DNA of 42,318 bases from Granulosicoccaceae bacterium. Lineage in GTDB: Bacteria > Pseudomonadota > Gammaproteobacteria > Granulosicoccales > Granulosicoccaceae. Shown piece by piece: positions 18,312 through 28,438 of this stretch. The notes under the pieces are model-generated. The model was not told the DNA's origin and did no database searches. It saw nothing but the letters and a program-made list of their open reading frames with translations. How positions within the stretch are numbered: position 1 is the first letter of the stretch; each line of letters begins with the position of its first letter. Location of the stretch: the NCBI GenBank assembly GCA_020629835.1, contig JAHDCO010000025.1, positions 1 to 42,318 on the forward strand. Reading direction: 5' to 3'. The position numbers and the translations under genes are program-made.

Positions 18312-20177
18312 TTAGATGGGCAAAGTCTTTAATCGGCGTTTGCCGAAAAGCGCATTGACAATGACCCGAGAGCCAAAAATCGCGGTAAACATTGAGGTTA
18401 GGATGCCTATGCACAATGTGATTGCAAAACCTTTGATAGACCCCGTACCCATACTGAACAAGACCACCGCGGCGATGAGCGTTGTGATGTTGGCGTCGGC
18501 AATGGTAATAAACGCCTTGTCGTAGCCAGCGTTTATGGCAGCCTGCACGCCGGCCCCCGCTCTCAACTCCTCACGTATTCGTTCAAATATCAATACATTG
18601 GCATCCACCGCCATACCGGTGGTGAGCACGATGCCTGCTATACCAGGCAGCGTTAACGTAGCCTGAAGCCCAGGCGCTGATAGCACGGCTACGATCAAAA
18701 CCACGTTGATGACCAACGCAGCCCCCGCAATCATGCCGAACACCCGGTAGTAAAAACTCATGAAAACGATCACAACAGCCAAACCAACAATCGCTGATAA
18801 AAAGCCCTGACGGATGTTGTCTTTACCGAGGTTGGGACCAACGGTTCGTTCTTCCACAATCTGGATAGGTGCACGCAAAGCGCCAGACCTTAAAAGCAGC
18901 GATATGTCGGCAGCTTCTTTCGCAGTCAAACCGGTGGTTTGAAAACGGTGGCTGAGCACGTCGTTGATGGTTGCAATGCTGATGACCTCTTCGATATCGC
19001 GGGTCTCTTCTACCTCTACACCGTTGACAAGGTTGGTGAATGTCTTCTTCTCGATGTACACAACGGCCATCGGGTTACCGACGTTCTCCTGCGTTACCTC
19101 CAGCATGCTTCGCGCGCCGACGCTGTCGAGATTTACGAATACGGCTGGACCACCGCTCTGCTGATCAATACCGGCTGACGCGCCCTTTATTTGGTCCCCG
19201 GTAACGATGATGTCTCGCTGCAGCAATACCGGTGCTCCTGACCCACGCTGCCGATACAAACGTGCATCTGGTGGTACGGGGCCGCCATTGCCTGCGCTCG
19301 CCCAGTCAGTTTCACTGCCATAAACCAAGCGATATTCCAGGGTTGCTGTCGCACCCAATATTTCCCGAGCTTTCGCAGGGTCCTGCACGCCGGGTAACTG
19401 CACGACGATACGATCCAGGCCTTGTTGCTGAATTACAGGTTCGGCAACACCCAGTTCATTAATTCGGTTGCGCAGTGTGACGATGTTCTGTTGCAGCGCA
19501 CCGGTTCTTTCTTCGCGCTCTGCAGCCTCTGACAAGTTGGCGTCAATAAAGAAGAATTCGTCCTCATCACGCGGGGTAAAAAAGAGTTCGGGACCGGCTG
19601 CGCTAAAGTTCTGCAGCATGTTGTCTCGGTCTTCAGCGTTACGGAATCTGGCGGTTATTTTTCCGTCACGGTACTGAATGTTCGTGCCACGAATTCGGGC
19701 CTGGCGAACCTCCCGTTTCCAATCCGACACGTAGCCCTGCTCTGTGGAGGCAATTGCAGCATCCATATCAACGTCCATGAGAAAATGCACGCCCCCGCGT
19801 AGATCCAAACCGAGGTACATCGGCTCGGCAAAGCTTCTCAGCCAGGCCGGGCTTGCCGAAACAAGGTTCAGTGCTACGTTTGTTACGGCAGCATCAGTTA
19901 CCTCTCTAATGGCATCCCGCCCACGAAGCTGGTCGTCTTCGTTCGCAAACAACGCCAGCAGTCGATCCGGTTCTTCCCGGTATTCGATATCCGTAAAGCC
20001 AGCATTACTGAGTGCATTTTTAACGGTGTTGGTTAATTCGGCCGGCATATCGCCTTGTGAAGAGGACACTTGAACGGCCGGGTCACTACCGAAAACATTG
20101 GGTAGCGCGAACAAAGCGCCGATAACGAGTGCCCCAGCCAATAGCAGCACTTTCCAGAGCGGGTTGGTGTTAGTCAT
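18312..20177 (-). CDS. secD: Protein translocase subunit SecD
   Basis: Large RND-like membrane protein that pulls translocating chains from the periplasmic side. It has 621 residues. The first helix (about 8-28) precedes the periplasmic P1 domain, with the conserved YLGLDLRGGVHFLMDVD segment. Five C-terminal helices carry GMAVDANVLIFERIREEL. It is downstream of yajC, from which a short hairpin separates it. Confidence 0.97.
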   Translation of the reverse strand: MTNTNPLWKVLLLAGALVIGALFALPNVFGSDPAVQVSSSQGDMPAELTNTVKNALSNAGFTDIEYREEPDRLLALFANEDDQLRGRDAIREVTDAAVTNVALNLVSASPAWLRSFAEPMYLGLDLRGGVHFLMDVDMDAAIASTEQGYVSDWKREVRQARIRGTNIQYRDGKITARFRNAEDRDNMLQNFSAAGPELFFTPRDEDEFFFIDANLSEAAEREERTGALQQNIVTLRNRINELGVAEPVIQQQGLDRIVVQLPGVQDPAKAREILGATATLEYRLVYGSETDWASAGNGGPVPPDARLYRQRGSGAPVLLQRDIIVTGDQIKGASAGIDQQSGGPAVFVNLDSVGARSMLEVTQENVGNPMAVVYIEKKTFTNLVNGVEVEETRDIEEVISIATINDVLSHRFQTTGLTAKEAADISLLLRSGALRAPIQIVEERTVGPNLGKDNIRQGFLSAIVGLAVVIVFMSFYYRVFGMIAGAALVINVVLIVAVLSAPGLQATLTLPGIAGIVLTTGMAVDANVLIFERIREELRAGAGVQAAINAGYDKAFITIADANITTLIAAVVLFSMGTGSIKGFAITLCIGILTSMFTAIFGSRVIVNALFGKRRLKTLPI

Positions 20178-20197
20178 GGTTGCCTATAACAGCGAAA

Positions 20198-20215
20198 GCC
20201 CCGAGGGTACGGGGC
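20198..20215 (-). other. Hairpin between yajC and secD
   Basis: On the minus strand GCCCCG / CGGGGC form a 6-bp stem with a 6-nt loop followed by only TTT. It lies about 30 nt after the yajC stop. It looks like a weak or partial terminator that would lower secDF expression relative to yajC. Confidence 0.5.
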
Positions 20216-20244
20216 AATAACGAATAAGTTTAGCTGGTGATTGG

Positions 20245-20583
20245 CTAAGAATTTTTCAAGGTGCCTTTTGGCAGCAGAGCAGCAATGGACTGGCGCTGCA
20301 CTTTTACTTCGACTCCGTCTGAAATCTTCATGCTGAGGTATGCATCGTCCTCTGCCTTGGTTAGCGTGCCGCCTAAGCCGCCGTTGGTAACCACTTCGTC
20401 ACCCTTTTTTAGCGCTGCGACCATCGCTTTGTGTTCTTTCATGCGCTTCTGCTGGGGACGGATCATCAGGAAATAGAAGATGATCAACATGAACACGATG
20501 GGTAAAAATTGGATCAAACCGCTAGGTTGACCACCCGCAGCTTGGGCGTAGGCTGGGCTAACAAAGAAATCCAGAAGGCTCAT
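20245..20583 (-). CDS. yajC: Preprotein translocase accessory subunit YajC
   Basis: Small inner-membrane protein that associates with SecDF. It has 112 residues: a short N-terminal segment, one membrane helix (GLIQFLPIVFMLIIFYFLMI), then the RPQQKRMKEHKAM motif and a basic cytosolic domain (LKKGDEVVTNGGLGGTLTK). It lies between tgt and secD, as usual. Confidence 0.97.
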   Translation of the reverse strand: MSLLDFFVSPAYAQAAGGQPSGLIQFLPIVFMLIIFYFLMIRPQQKRMKEHKAMVAALKKGDEVVTNGGLGGTLTKAEDDAYLSMKISDGVEVKVQRQSIAALLPKGTLKNS

Positions 20584-20639
20584 TGGAGGGACTCGTGATG
20601 GGATGAATTAGCAAGCCTTCAATTATGCCACAGGCCCGA

Positions 20640-21758
<1,119 letters not shown>

Positions 21759-22814
21759 TCACTGCTCATCATTCGTGGGCCACACCAGCATGGCATCGCC
21801 GTAACTGAAAAAACGATACCGCTCGTTGATTGCTTCCTGATAGGCGGCTAATACCTGTTTGGTACCCGCCATGGCAGCGACCAGCATAACCAATGTGGAT
21901 TCAGGCAGATGGAAGTTCGTGAGCAGACCATCCACCACAGCAAAACGCTTTCCGGGGTAAATAAATATATCGGTGTCCCCGTCATACGCTTGCAAATACC
22001 CCGTCGCAAGCGCTGCGCTCTCCAGCGAACGAACAGACGTCGTGCCCACCGCAATCACTCGATTCCCTGCACGTTTAGTGGCTTCTACAGCAGACACGGT
22101 ATCTTCATCAACAATCACACGCTCCGCGTGCATTTGGTGTTCTTGAATATCGTCAGCACGAACCGGCTGATACGTACCCGCACCCACATGCAACGTAATT
22201 TCAGTAGTTTTAACACCACGCTCGTTCAAGGCGTCAAACAGTGGTTGATCAAAATGCAGGCCTGCTGTTGGTGCTGCCACTGCCCCTTTTTTTGAGGCGT
22301 AGATGGTTTGGTACCGATCCAGATCGCTCTCATCGGGTGTGCGGGTGATGTAGGGGGGTAATGGCAGTTCGCCATGGTTGTCCAACCACTGGGCTATGGT
22401 GGCGACTTGGTGCCGAGCGAGGTCCTCAGTCGTGGCCTTCAACTCAAAGAGATCCTGCTGACGTCCTGTAACCCGCAGGTTTAAACCAAAAAAATTGACA
22501 TAACTGTCGGGTTTTGGCGATTTACTCGCCTTTAGTTTCACGAGCAACTGTGTATCTGATAGAACCCGCTCCACCAGCATTTCAACCTTTCCCCCGGTTG
22601 CCTTCTGCCCAAACAGCCTAGCCGGGATAACCTCGGTGTTGTTGAACACCAGTAGGTCGCCGGGTTGCAGCAGGGCCGGAAGGTCCCGAATTACGTGATG
22701 GGTGACCGAGGAGTTGACGTCCAGCTGTAACAATCGGCTGTCACTTCGCGAAGCCAGTGGGGATTGGGCTATTAATTCGTCGGGTAAATCGAAATAGAAG
22801 TCACTTGTTTGCAT
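21759..22814 (-). CDS. queA: S-adenosylmethionine:tRNA ribosyltransferase-isomerase
   Basis: Transfers a ribosyl unit from SAM to preQ1-tRNA to form epoxyqueuosine. From the ATG at 22814 (MQTSDFYFDLPDELIAQSPL) it has 351 residues, close to the family norm. A further upstream in-frame ATG adds 17 residues and runs into the tRNA promoter region, so it is not chosen. Motifs include LVFNNTEVIPARLFG, PTAGLHFDQPLF, HVGAGTYQPVR and TNFHLPESTL. It precedes tgt directly and the two act in sequence. Confidence 0.97.
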   Translation of the reverse strand: MQTSDFYFDLPDELIAQSPLASRSDSRLLQLDVNSSVTHHVIRDLPALLQPGDLLVFNNTEVIPARLFGQKATGGKVEMLVERVLSDTQLLVKLKASKSPKPDSYVNFFGLNLRVTGRQQDLFELKATTEDLARHQVATIAQWLDNHGELPLPPYITRTPDESDLDRYQTIYASKKGAVAAPTAGLHFDQPLFDALNERGVKTTEITLHVGAGTYQPVRADDIQEHQMHAERVIVDEDTVSAVEATKRAGNRVIAVGTTSVRSLESAALATGYLQAYDGDTDIFIYPGKRFAVVDGLLTNFHLPESTLVMLVAAMAGTKQVLAAYQEAINERYRFFSYGDAMLVWPTNDEQ

Positions 22815-22844
22815 CCCGGTCAGTTTAATAGAATCGCAGCCTGT

Positions 22845-22850
22845 TATACT
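22845..22850 (+). promoter_or_regulatory. Probable -10 box for tRNA-Leu(CAA)
   Basis: TATACT lies 33 nt upstream of the tRNA. The -35 region is weak (AGTTTA-like at 17 nt), and the GC-rich stretch after the -10 is typical of growth-rate-controlled stable RNA promoters. It is divergent from queA. Confidence 0.45.
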
Positions 22851-22883
22851 ATGCGCCTGCACCACAGGTGCTGCCCCCTTCGT

Positions 22884-22970
22884 GCCGAAGTGGCGGAATC
22901 GGTAGACGCGCCGGATTCAAAATCCGGTTCTGGCAACAGAGTGAGAGTTCAAGTCTCTCCTTCGGCACCA
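22884..22970 (+). tRNA. tRNA-Leu (anticodon CAA)
   Basis: An 87-nt cloverleaf with GCCGAAG/CTTCGGC acceptor stem, anticodon loop TTCAAAA, long variable arm and encoded CCA. It stands between queA and the dab genes. No second copy of its 3' end is visible downstream in this window, so there is no sign that it served as an integration site. Confidence 0.96.
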
Positions 22971-23015
22971 CTTCACCAGCGTCCCTGCGGGTGAGGCTCC
23001 ACTCACTCGTCTGCG

Positions 23016-25484
23016 TTAGGCAGGAACAGCTGCCTCGCTAACGTAGTTACTGGTAGATTCAATGACGGGCTCCCAATTCAAGTTGCCGACGTAACGCGCC
23101 ATGGCACGCCCATCATCGTCCAGGGCGAATAGATGCAACCAACGGTTGTCGAATAAGTCACGTACGGCCGCATGCTTTTTAAGAATGGCGGTCATCGCAT
23201 CTTTTGGCGCAGCAATGAAAACCGACAAGCGCACCGGTTCATGAACGAGTGTGTGTCCGTTGTGTACCGATTGCCATGGCAGCCCGACGCGTAGGGTCCC
23301 GCCATTGCCTTCGACCACACCAAATCCTCCAACAACATTGTGCAAGAGTTTGTTACCAGAGCCAAAGAGCTTAGGCGCAACACTCGATCCGTAGTACTGA
23401 AGACTTATCCAACTGGCGACTACCACAGGGGCTGTCATGATTAACTCCAGCGTGGCGAAATTGTTTGCTTTATCAAGCGTCCAATCGTAGTCATGTAAAA
23501 AAGCCCGACCCTGTAGGTTTTTATTCGCCGTTCTTGTTCGTGGCGCAGCAATAAAGGCTTGGCATCCAGCTAAGCCCCACTCAGGCCTTACCTCCGCCCA
23601 GTTGCGGGCTCTTGTTAGTACATCGTTTGCGCTGTTCGCGCCGGGCAACTTTGCGCAACGCTCCGCCCGACATAGTACGGTGGCCTCATCAAGCCACCTT
23701 CTCACTTGCACTAACGCATTTTTATGTTCATCAGCGTTTATGTCTTGATCAAATACCGTGATGGTGTCAGTGGTTGTGTCGTGCAGCGCTGCCACAAAAA
23801 GTGTCTGCTCTGGAATCACAATATCGCGTTCTTTTAAACCCGCACGAACGTCGCTGTGGTTGAGTAGTTGGGTAAGTAGTCTTGCGTTGACATCACCTGC
23901 ATATCCCCCGCAAGCACCACAGTGCAACCCGCTGGCAAACGGATTATTAACCACGTTAGCACCATGACCAGTAATCAGCACAATGTGGCCAAAGCCAGTC
24001 GTTAGTGACATCGCTTTGAGAATAGTTTCCGCTGCATCAATGGATGCAGCTGAATCAAGCCCAGTGATTAGTTCGGGAGTATGTGCATCAATTGCTGTCA
24101 TCTTCTGCATGCCAAACGCATTACGCAAAAGCTTCACAACATACGCAGGGCCCATGGCCTCAACAAATGCGAAAGATGAGACTGCCGCCAGTTTGAATCG
24201 GCCCCAAGCTCGATGAGCACGCTCTTTGTAACGTTGTGATAATTCCCCATCACACTTGTTGTCGTAAGGTTTTTTGGTACCTGACGTTAGTGTAGCGCCG
24301 AGCAGTACCGGGAAACGGTTTTCTTCCACATCCGAGGCATAGCGTTTGTGCTTTGTAAACAAACCGAAGAAACCGGCAAACCCTTTGGTTTCGATAGAAC
24401 TGTCAACGGATTCTAATGCTCGACGAAAAACTTCAGAACGTACATCAATACAAAAAGCTGCTTGAAGTTTTGGTGCTGCACGTTCTGTGTTATCCAAGGT
24501 TTCTTTGGTTACCACGTCTTGCGTAGAACAGGTCGACATCAAGGCTTCATAAAGCACTCTCTGATGGGCTCGTTCAGCAGCTTCTTGTAAAATCTCATCG
24601 ATGATGTGATCTTTATTGGGTACAAGTGGCTCAGCATGTTGACGAAGCGTCCCAGCCCAAGCTGCACCTATAACACCATGGTACGTACGGTATAACTCGT
24701 GCTCCCAGAACAAGCGAACAGCGAGCAATTCGATCATGATGGGGTTGGATACGCCAGCAAGTTCTGACTGCCACAGCTTATGCCGCGCGTATTGTGCCCA
24801 GCCACCTAACGACAAATACAGTTGATGCATGTACGTATCGATAGCCTCTGCCGGCACATCCAGCTCCTGCATAAAATGGGTGATAGCGTCCATCGCGGAC
24901 TCAGGTAATTCATCGGCTCGATAACAGAAATCGTTTAAACCCAACAGTTGCGGGGACACGTCATGTGTTGCCCACGAACGCCACGACATCCATACACCCA
25001 TTTCGTTAGATGTTGACCATAACGCCTGGCCTTGATCAAAAAAACCACTCGCCCACAGTCCAATGCGTTCCTGTACAAACCGGTTCCAATCAACTTGAGT
25101 ATACCGAGCACTCAGCTCTGCAATCGTACTTAACGCGCGTGGTGCACGAGCGCTCTTCGATGCAGCGGCTTTCAGTTGTAACGTGTTACCTGGTTTCTCG
25201 TTATAGGCAGATACATCTAAAGCTTCCTGCAAATCATCATCTGTAATATCTCCTGAAGTTATTTTCGCGAGGTACCACTCACGCGGCATTACCACGCTTG
25301 TACCCGCGATGCGTTCATACCGAGCAGCAACATTTGCCAGGGTATCTTGATTCTCACCAAGAAACGGATTCACAGCAACCGACGCATCTAGCGGCCAAGC
25401 CGGTGGCACTCGATTAGCTGCATTGTTCACCGCAGTTACTAAATGCATTCCCAGTCCCATCGTAGAAAAAGTTCCGTCCTTCAT
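23016..25484 (-). CDS. dabA: Inorganic carbon uptake protein DabA (DUF2309)
   Basis: Peripheral zinc protein of the DAB transporter, which works with a membrane subunit to accumulate bicarbonate in the cytoplasm. It is related to beta-carbonic anhydrases. It has 822 residues, the usual length. The putative zinc and active-site residues are C345 and D347 (FCIDVRSE), H507 (ITGHGANV) and C522 (GLHCGACGG). The C-x-D and 15-residue H-to-C spacing matches what I recall for the Halothiobacillus protein. Its ATG overlaps the dabB stop (ATGA) and its AAGGAG ribosome site lies within dabB, so the pair is translationally coupled. Confidence 0.93.
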   Translation of the reverse strand: MKDGTFSTMGLGMHLVTAVNNAANRVPPAWPLDASVAVNPFLGENQDTLANVAARYERIAGTSVVMPREWYLAKITSGDITDDDLQEALDVSAYNEKPGNTLQLKAAASKSARAPRALSTIAELSARYTQVDWNRFVQERIGLWASGFFDQGQALWSTSNEMGVWMSWRSWATHDVSPQLLGLNDFCYRADELPESAMDAITHFMQELDVPAEAIDTYMHQLYLSLGGWAQYARHKLWQSELAGVSNPIMIELLAVRLFWEHELYRTYHGVIGAAWAGTLRQHAEPLVPNKDHIIDEILQEAAERAHQRVLYEALMSTCSTQDVVTKETLDNTERAAPKLQAAFCIDVRSEVFRRALESVDSSIETKGFAGFFGLFTKHKRYASDVEENRFPVLLGATLTSGTKKPYDNKCDGELSQRYKERAHRAWGRFKLAAVSSFAFVEAMGPAYVVKLLRNAFGMQKMTAIDAHTPELITGLDSAASIDAAETILKAMSLTTGFGHIVLITGHGANVVNNPFASGLHCGACGGYAGDVNARLLTQLLNHSDVRAGLKERDIVIPEQTLFVAALHDTTTDTITVFDQDINADEHKNALVQVRRWLDEATVLCRAERCAKLPGANSANDVLTRARNWAEVRPEWGLAGCQAFIAAPRTRTANKNLQGRAFLHDYDWTLDKANNFATLELIMTAPVVVASWISLQYYGSSVAPKLFGSGNKLLHNVVGGFGVVEGNGGTLRVGLPWQSVHNGHTLVHEPVRLSVFIAAPKDAMTAILKKHAAVRDLFDNRWLHLFALDDDGRAMARYVGNLNWEPVIESTSNYVSEAAVPA

Positions 25485-27100
25485 GGTGAAAGCTCCTTAT
25501 GTTTGTTTCGCGTGTTGTGGCGCACTGTAGCCGCCGCATTTGTCTGATCAATAACAGTCCAACTACCGACTAACCGGTCGCTTAGCGCGTTAATGTAAAA
25601 ACCATTGGCAAGATGCACTCGCAAACCAGCCATGGCAGGATGGTGCGACCAATTCGGAAACATCGCTTGGGCAAGTGCAACTAAAGCGAAGCTGATTAAC
25701 GCGACGGTTATAAGCGCCCATTCAAGCGGACCTGGTGCCGGTACACTTGGCAATACGTTGGCAGTGATAAGTTCAGCCAGCCGTTGAATAAGAAAATAAC
25801 TAATACTGGCCGCTACTGCGTAAAGGCACACGCGAACGGTCAAACCTTTAGGGGCGTCTTCAGCAAACCCTTGTGCGATTAAGTACGCCACACCAAAAAT
25901 TAAAATGGCACCTAAGGCAATAGCTTGTGGGGATTTATCATCGAAACCAATTCCGAAGCCGATCGCGGCGTAGATCATCAAAGCAACAACGAATGATCGA
26001 ATAACCGCTCTAATAGTTGGCGTAGCTACTGGACCCGGCCTACGGTTGTTATTCACCGCGACTACCGCCGTGCCCGAATTTAAAAACGCATAAGCCTTAT
26101 AGAGCGAGTGAGCAACAATATGAAGTAGCGCTAACGGGAACAGTGCCAATCCACACTGCATCATCATGAATCCCATTTGACTCACCGTTGACCATGCCAG
26201 AGACGTTTTAATCGCAGACTGCGCCAACATCACAGCGCCTGCAAAAATCGCAGTAAACCCGCCCACTATGACCAAGATAGCAAGCACACCTGGCACAAGC
26301 AGCATGACATCCGCGAATCGAATAAGTAGAAATCCTCCCGCATTAATCACCCCCGCATGCAACAACGCTGATACGGGCGTCGGCGTTTCCATCACCTCAG
26401 TAAGCCAGCCATGCGTCGGAAATTGAGCGGACTTAAGCACCGCAGCAACGGCAAGCAACGCGGTGGCATAGAAAGCCAGCGAGGTCGCGCTACCCGCCTT
26501 CGCCAAACTCAATAGTGTTGCAATATCCGTGGTGTTAAAACTCGTGGCAAGCAGTACCGCTGCGACAACCAATGCAGCGTCGGCCAAACGCGCCACCATA
26601 AATTTCTTTCGAGCGGCCCGCACCGCCGACAGCCGATTCGGATAGAACAACAGCAACTTATGTAGACAGAGGCTGGTCGCTATCCAGAACACCACGAGTT
26701 GTACAAGGTTACCGCTGGAAACCAGCATCACCACGCTCGCAAGTGTTGCGGCCATCCAGCCGACAAAATAGTCCGAGCGTTGTTCGCCGACGAGATAGGA
26801 GCGTGAATACCGTAACGTTATCCAGCCAATAAACGTCACCAAACAAAACATTACGGCGCTCACTGCATCCAAGCGCGTACTGAGGCCAACACCCCCTGCA
26901 CCAAGCAGAGCACTGGTGCCAGGGCCGTATACCACCATGACGAATGCAGCTAGGCAGGACAGCAAAAAAGCAAGTAAAGCGATGCTTTCGGCAATCAGAC
27001 CGAAGTTCTGAGCTTGCTGAAATTTACCCGCCAGCGCTAGTGCTGCAACGGCGGCCAAGAGAACCGAAGCAGCTAGCGGGAGTAGTAGCAGAAATGTCAT
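25481..27100 (-). CDS. dabB: Inorganic carbon uptake membrane subunit DabB (NuoL-like)
   Basis: Member of the proton-conducting membrane transporter family (NuoL/MrpA type), thought to couple cation flow to DabA. It has 539 residues and about 13-14 hydrophobic helices. NuoL-like signatures are visible: STRLDAVSAVMFCLVTFIGW, FPTHGWLTEVMETPTPVSAL with conserved charged residues, LLHAGVINAGGFLLIRF, and LAWSTVSQMGFMMMQCGL followed by HSLYKAYAFLNSG. The pairing with dabA rules out a respiratory complex I gene. It is divergent from a LysR gene across about 100 nt. Confidence 0.92.
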   Translation of the reverse strand: MTFLLLLPLAASVLLAAVAALALAGKFQQAQNFGLIAESIALLAFLLSCLAAFVMVVYGPGTSALLGAGGVGLSTRLDAVSAVMFCLVTFIGWITLRYSRSYLVGEQRSDYFVGWMAATLASVVMLVSSGNLVQLVVFWIATSLCLHKLLLFYPNRLSAVRAARKKFMVARLADAALVVAAVLLATSFNTTDIATLLSLAKAGSATSLAFYATALLAVAAVLKSAQFPTHGWLTEVMETPTPVSALLHAGVINAGGFLLIRFADVMLLVPGVLAILVIVGGFTAIFAGAVMLAQSAIKTSLAWSTVSQMGFMMMQCGLALFPLALLHIVAHSLYKAYAFLNSGTAVVAVNNNRRPGPVATPTIRAVIRSFVVALMIYAAIGFGIGFDDKSPQAIALGAILIFGVAYLIAQGFAEDAPKGLTVRVCLYAVAASISYFLIQRLAELITANVLPSVPAPGPLEWALITVALISFALVALAQAMFPNWSHHPAMAGLRVHLANGFYINALSDRLVGSWTVIDQTNAAATVRHNTRNKHKELSP

Positions 27101-27175
27101 CGAACTGGACCTCTTTCAAAAGTGCCTGGGACGATAACGAAGTCTTATAAATAATAAAAATACATATTTAAGTCT

Positions 27176-27202
27176 ATATCGTTCTGTTAAAGTGAACGAT
27201 AT
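27176..27202. promoter_or_regulatory. Perfect palindrome overlapping the lysR start
   Basis: ATATCGTTC and GAACGATAT form perfect 9-bp arms separated by 9 nt (27176-27184, 27194-27202). The right arm includes the first bases of the lysR ATG. A related half-site, acgataacga, lies at 27131-27140. The position between the divergent dabB and lysR genes suggests a binding site for the LysR protein itself. Confidence 0.6.
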
Positions 27203-28136
27203 GCCAGATGTTAATTACCACCACCTCTATTACTTCTATGCCGTAGCTCGCGAGGGACATTTGACGCGGGCGGCCGAACAGCTGAACATCTCGCAATCAG
27301 CGCTGTCTGCTCAGATCCGGCAATTAGAGGAGCGACTTGGGCAAACGTTATTTGAACGACGCGCCCGCGCCCTGCATCTGACCGAAGCGGGGCGTATCGC
27401 CTTGGAGTATTCGGAAACCATATTCACCACTGGCAGTGAATTGGTGTCAACATTAAAGCGCGAAGGCCTTCAGCGTCAGGCGTTGCGGGTAGGAGCGATT
27501 GCCACGCTTTCACGTAATTTCCAATTAACGTTTCTGAGGCCTTTGCTCGGCCGATCGGATATTGAGATTATTCTTCGGTCGGGAAGTGCAGCAGAGCTGT
27601 GGGATGCGCTGATTGCGATGCAGTTAGATTTGGTTTTAACCAATCAAGCGCCCGAAACAGACGCACTGCACAACTTTATAACGCATACCGTAGACGAACA
27701 ACCGGTGAGCTTAATTGGTGTTCCTGAGATGCTTGGCGAGGCAACGACCCTAGCCAAACGGCTAAGAACTCAACCACTCGTCTTACCGACTCGATCAAGT
27801 GGACTGCGTCGTGGCTTTGATGCACTGACTCACCGCTTAGGGGTTGTGCCTCAAATCGCAGCGGAAATTGATGACATGGCGATGATGCGACTCATGGCCC
27901 GGGAAGGTGTTGGGCTGGCAGTGATACCACCCATCGTTGTGAAAGACGAGTTGCAAAACGGGAAACTGATTGAAGTCGAGCAGTTACCAGGTATCTCAGA
28001 AATTTTTTACGCCGTAACTATAAAAAGACGTTTTCAAAATGAGCTGCTGGATACCTTATTCACGCATAAGTTAACCGAAGCAATCAACCAAGTGCGCCAA
28101 ATAGACTGCATTTACGACAAACAGATGAATTCTTAA
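27201..28136 (+). CDS. LysR-family transcriptional regulator, NhaR-like, beside dabAB
   Basis: DNA-binding regulator. The N-terminal winged helix-turn-helix covers about residues 5-65 (NYHHLYYFYAVAREGHLTRA, then LNISQSALSAQIRQLEERLG), followed by a periplasmic-binding-like effector domain. From the ATG at 27201 it is 311 residues, and the short lead before NYHHLYYF resembles NhaR. A GTG at 27192 would add three residues. It is divergent from dabB, the usual layout for a LysR regulator and its target, so it likely controls dabAB in response to inorganic carbon. That role is inferred from position. Confidence 0.88.
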   Translation: MPDVNYHHLYYFYAVAREGHLTRAAEQLNISQSALSAQIRQLEERLGQTLFERRARALHLTEAGRIALEYSETIFTTGSELVSTLKREGLQRQALRVGAIATLSRNFQLTFLRPLLGRSDIEIILRSGSAAELWDALIAMQLDLVLTNQAPETDALHNFITHTVDEQPVSLIGVPEMLGEATTLAKRLRTQPLVLPTRSSGLRRGFDALTHRLGVVPQIAAEIDDMAMMRLMAREGVGLAVIPPIVVKDELQNGKLIEVEQLPGISEIFYAVTIKRRFQNELLDTLFTHKLTEAINQVRQIDCIYDKQMNS

Positions 28137-28438
28137 CTTCAAATCACAGATCTACTGTCTTAAGCGTTCATTAGGCTGACACACTGACGTTTTATTTTCT
28201 GATTCGCGTGAATTCGGGTACCGTAACCTTGGGACGTTTGACACACAGCGTTCAGTTGGCCATCAGGAATCGCAATCGAGTAAGCATGTAAGCTCTGTGA
28301 CAGCACCGGTAACGTGTTTAAACGCACGCCATTTTATCGTCCAGGCTTTTTACTTATTCGATAAGACAACAATTTTGCAAACAATGCGGTTACCTGAATT
28401 TTCACTTCACCCATATCACTGTTTGGAGAAAATGAAGT
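28137..28438. other. 302-nt gap between lysR and ugpB
   Basis: No ORF or RNA gene is supported. It holds a TTGACA hexamer at 28238-28243 without a good -10, the repeated string TGACACAC (near 28178 and 28239), a CTGTGACAG palindrome near 28296, and the palindrome gtttaaac at 28316-28323. These are candidate operators for ugp control. I do not see a convincing Pho box. A GGAGAA ribosome site precedes ugpB at 28425-28430. Confidence 0.4.

Noticed and set aside
22884-22970. tRNA-Leu(CAA) as an attachment site for an integrated island
   Set aside because: No integrase and no second copy of the tRNA 3' end were found downstream in the window.
25481-27100. dabB as a stray respiratory complex I (nuoL) gene
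   Set aside because: It is shorter than nuoL, overlaps dabA by 4 nt, and no other nuo gene is near.
28137-28438. Pho box upstream of ugpB
   Set aside because: Isolated CTGTCAC-like and TGACACAC strings occur, but not two CTGTCAT-like repeats at 11-nt spacing.
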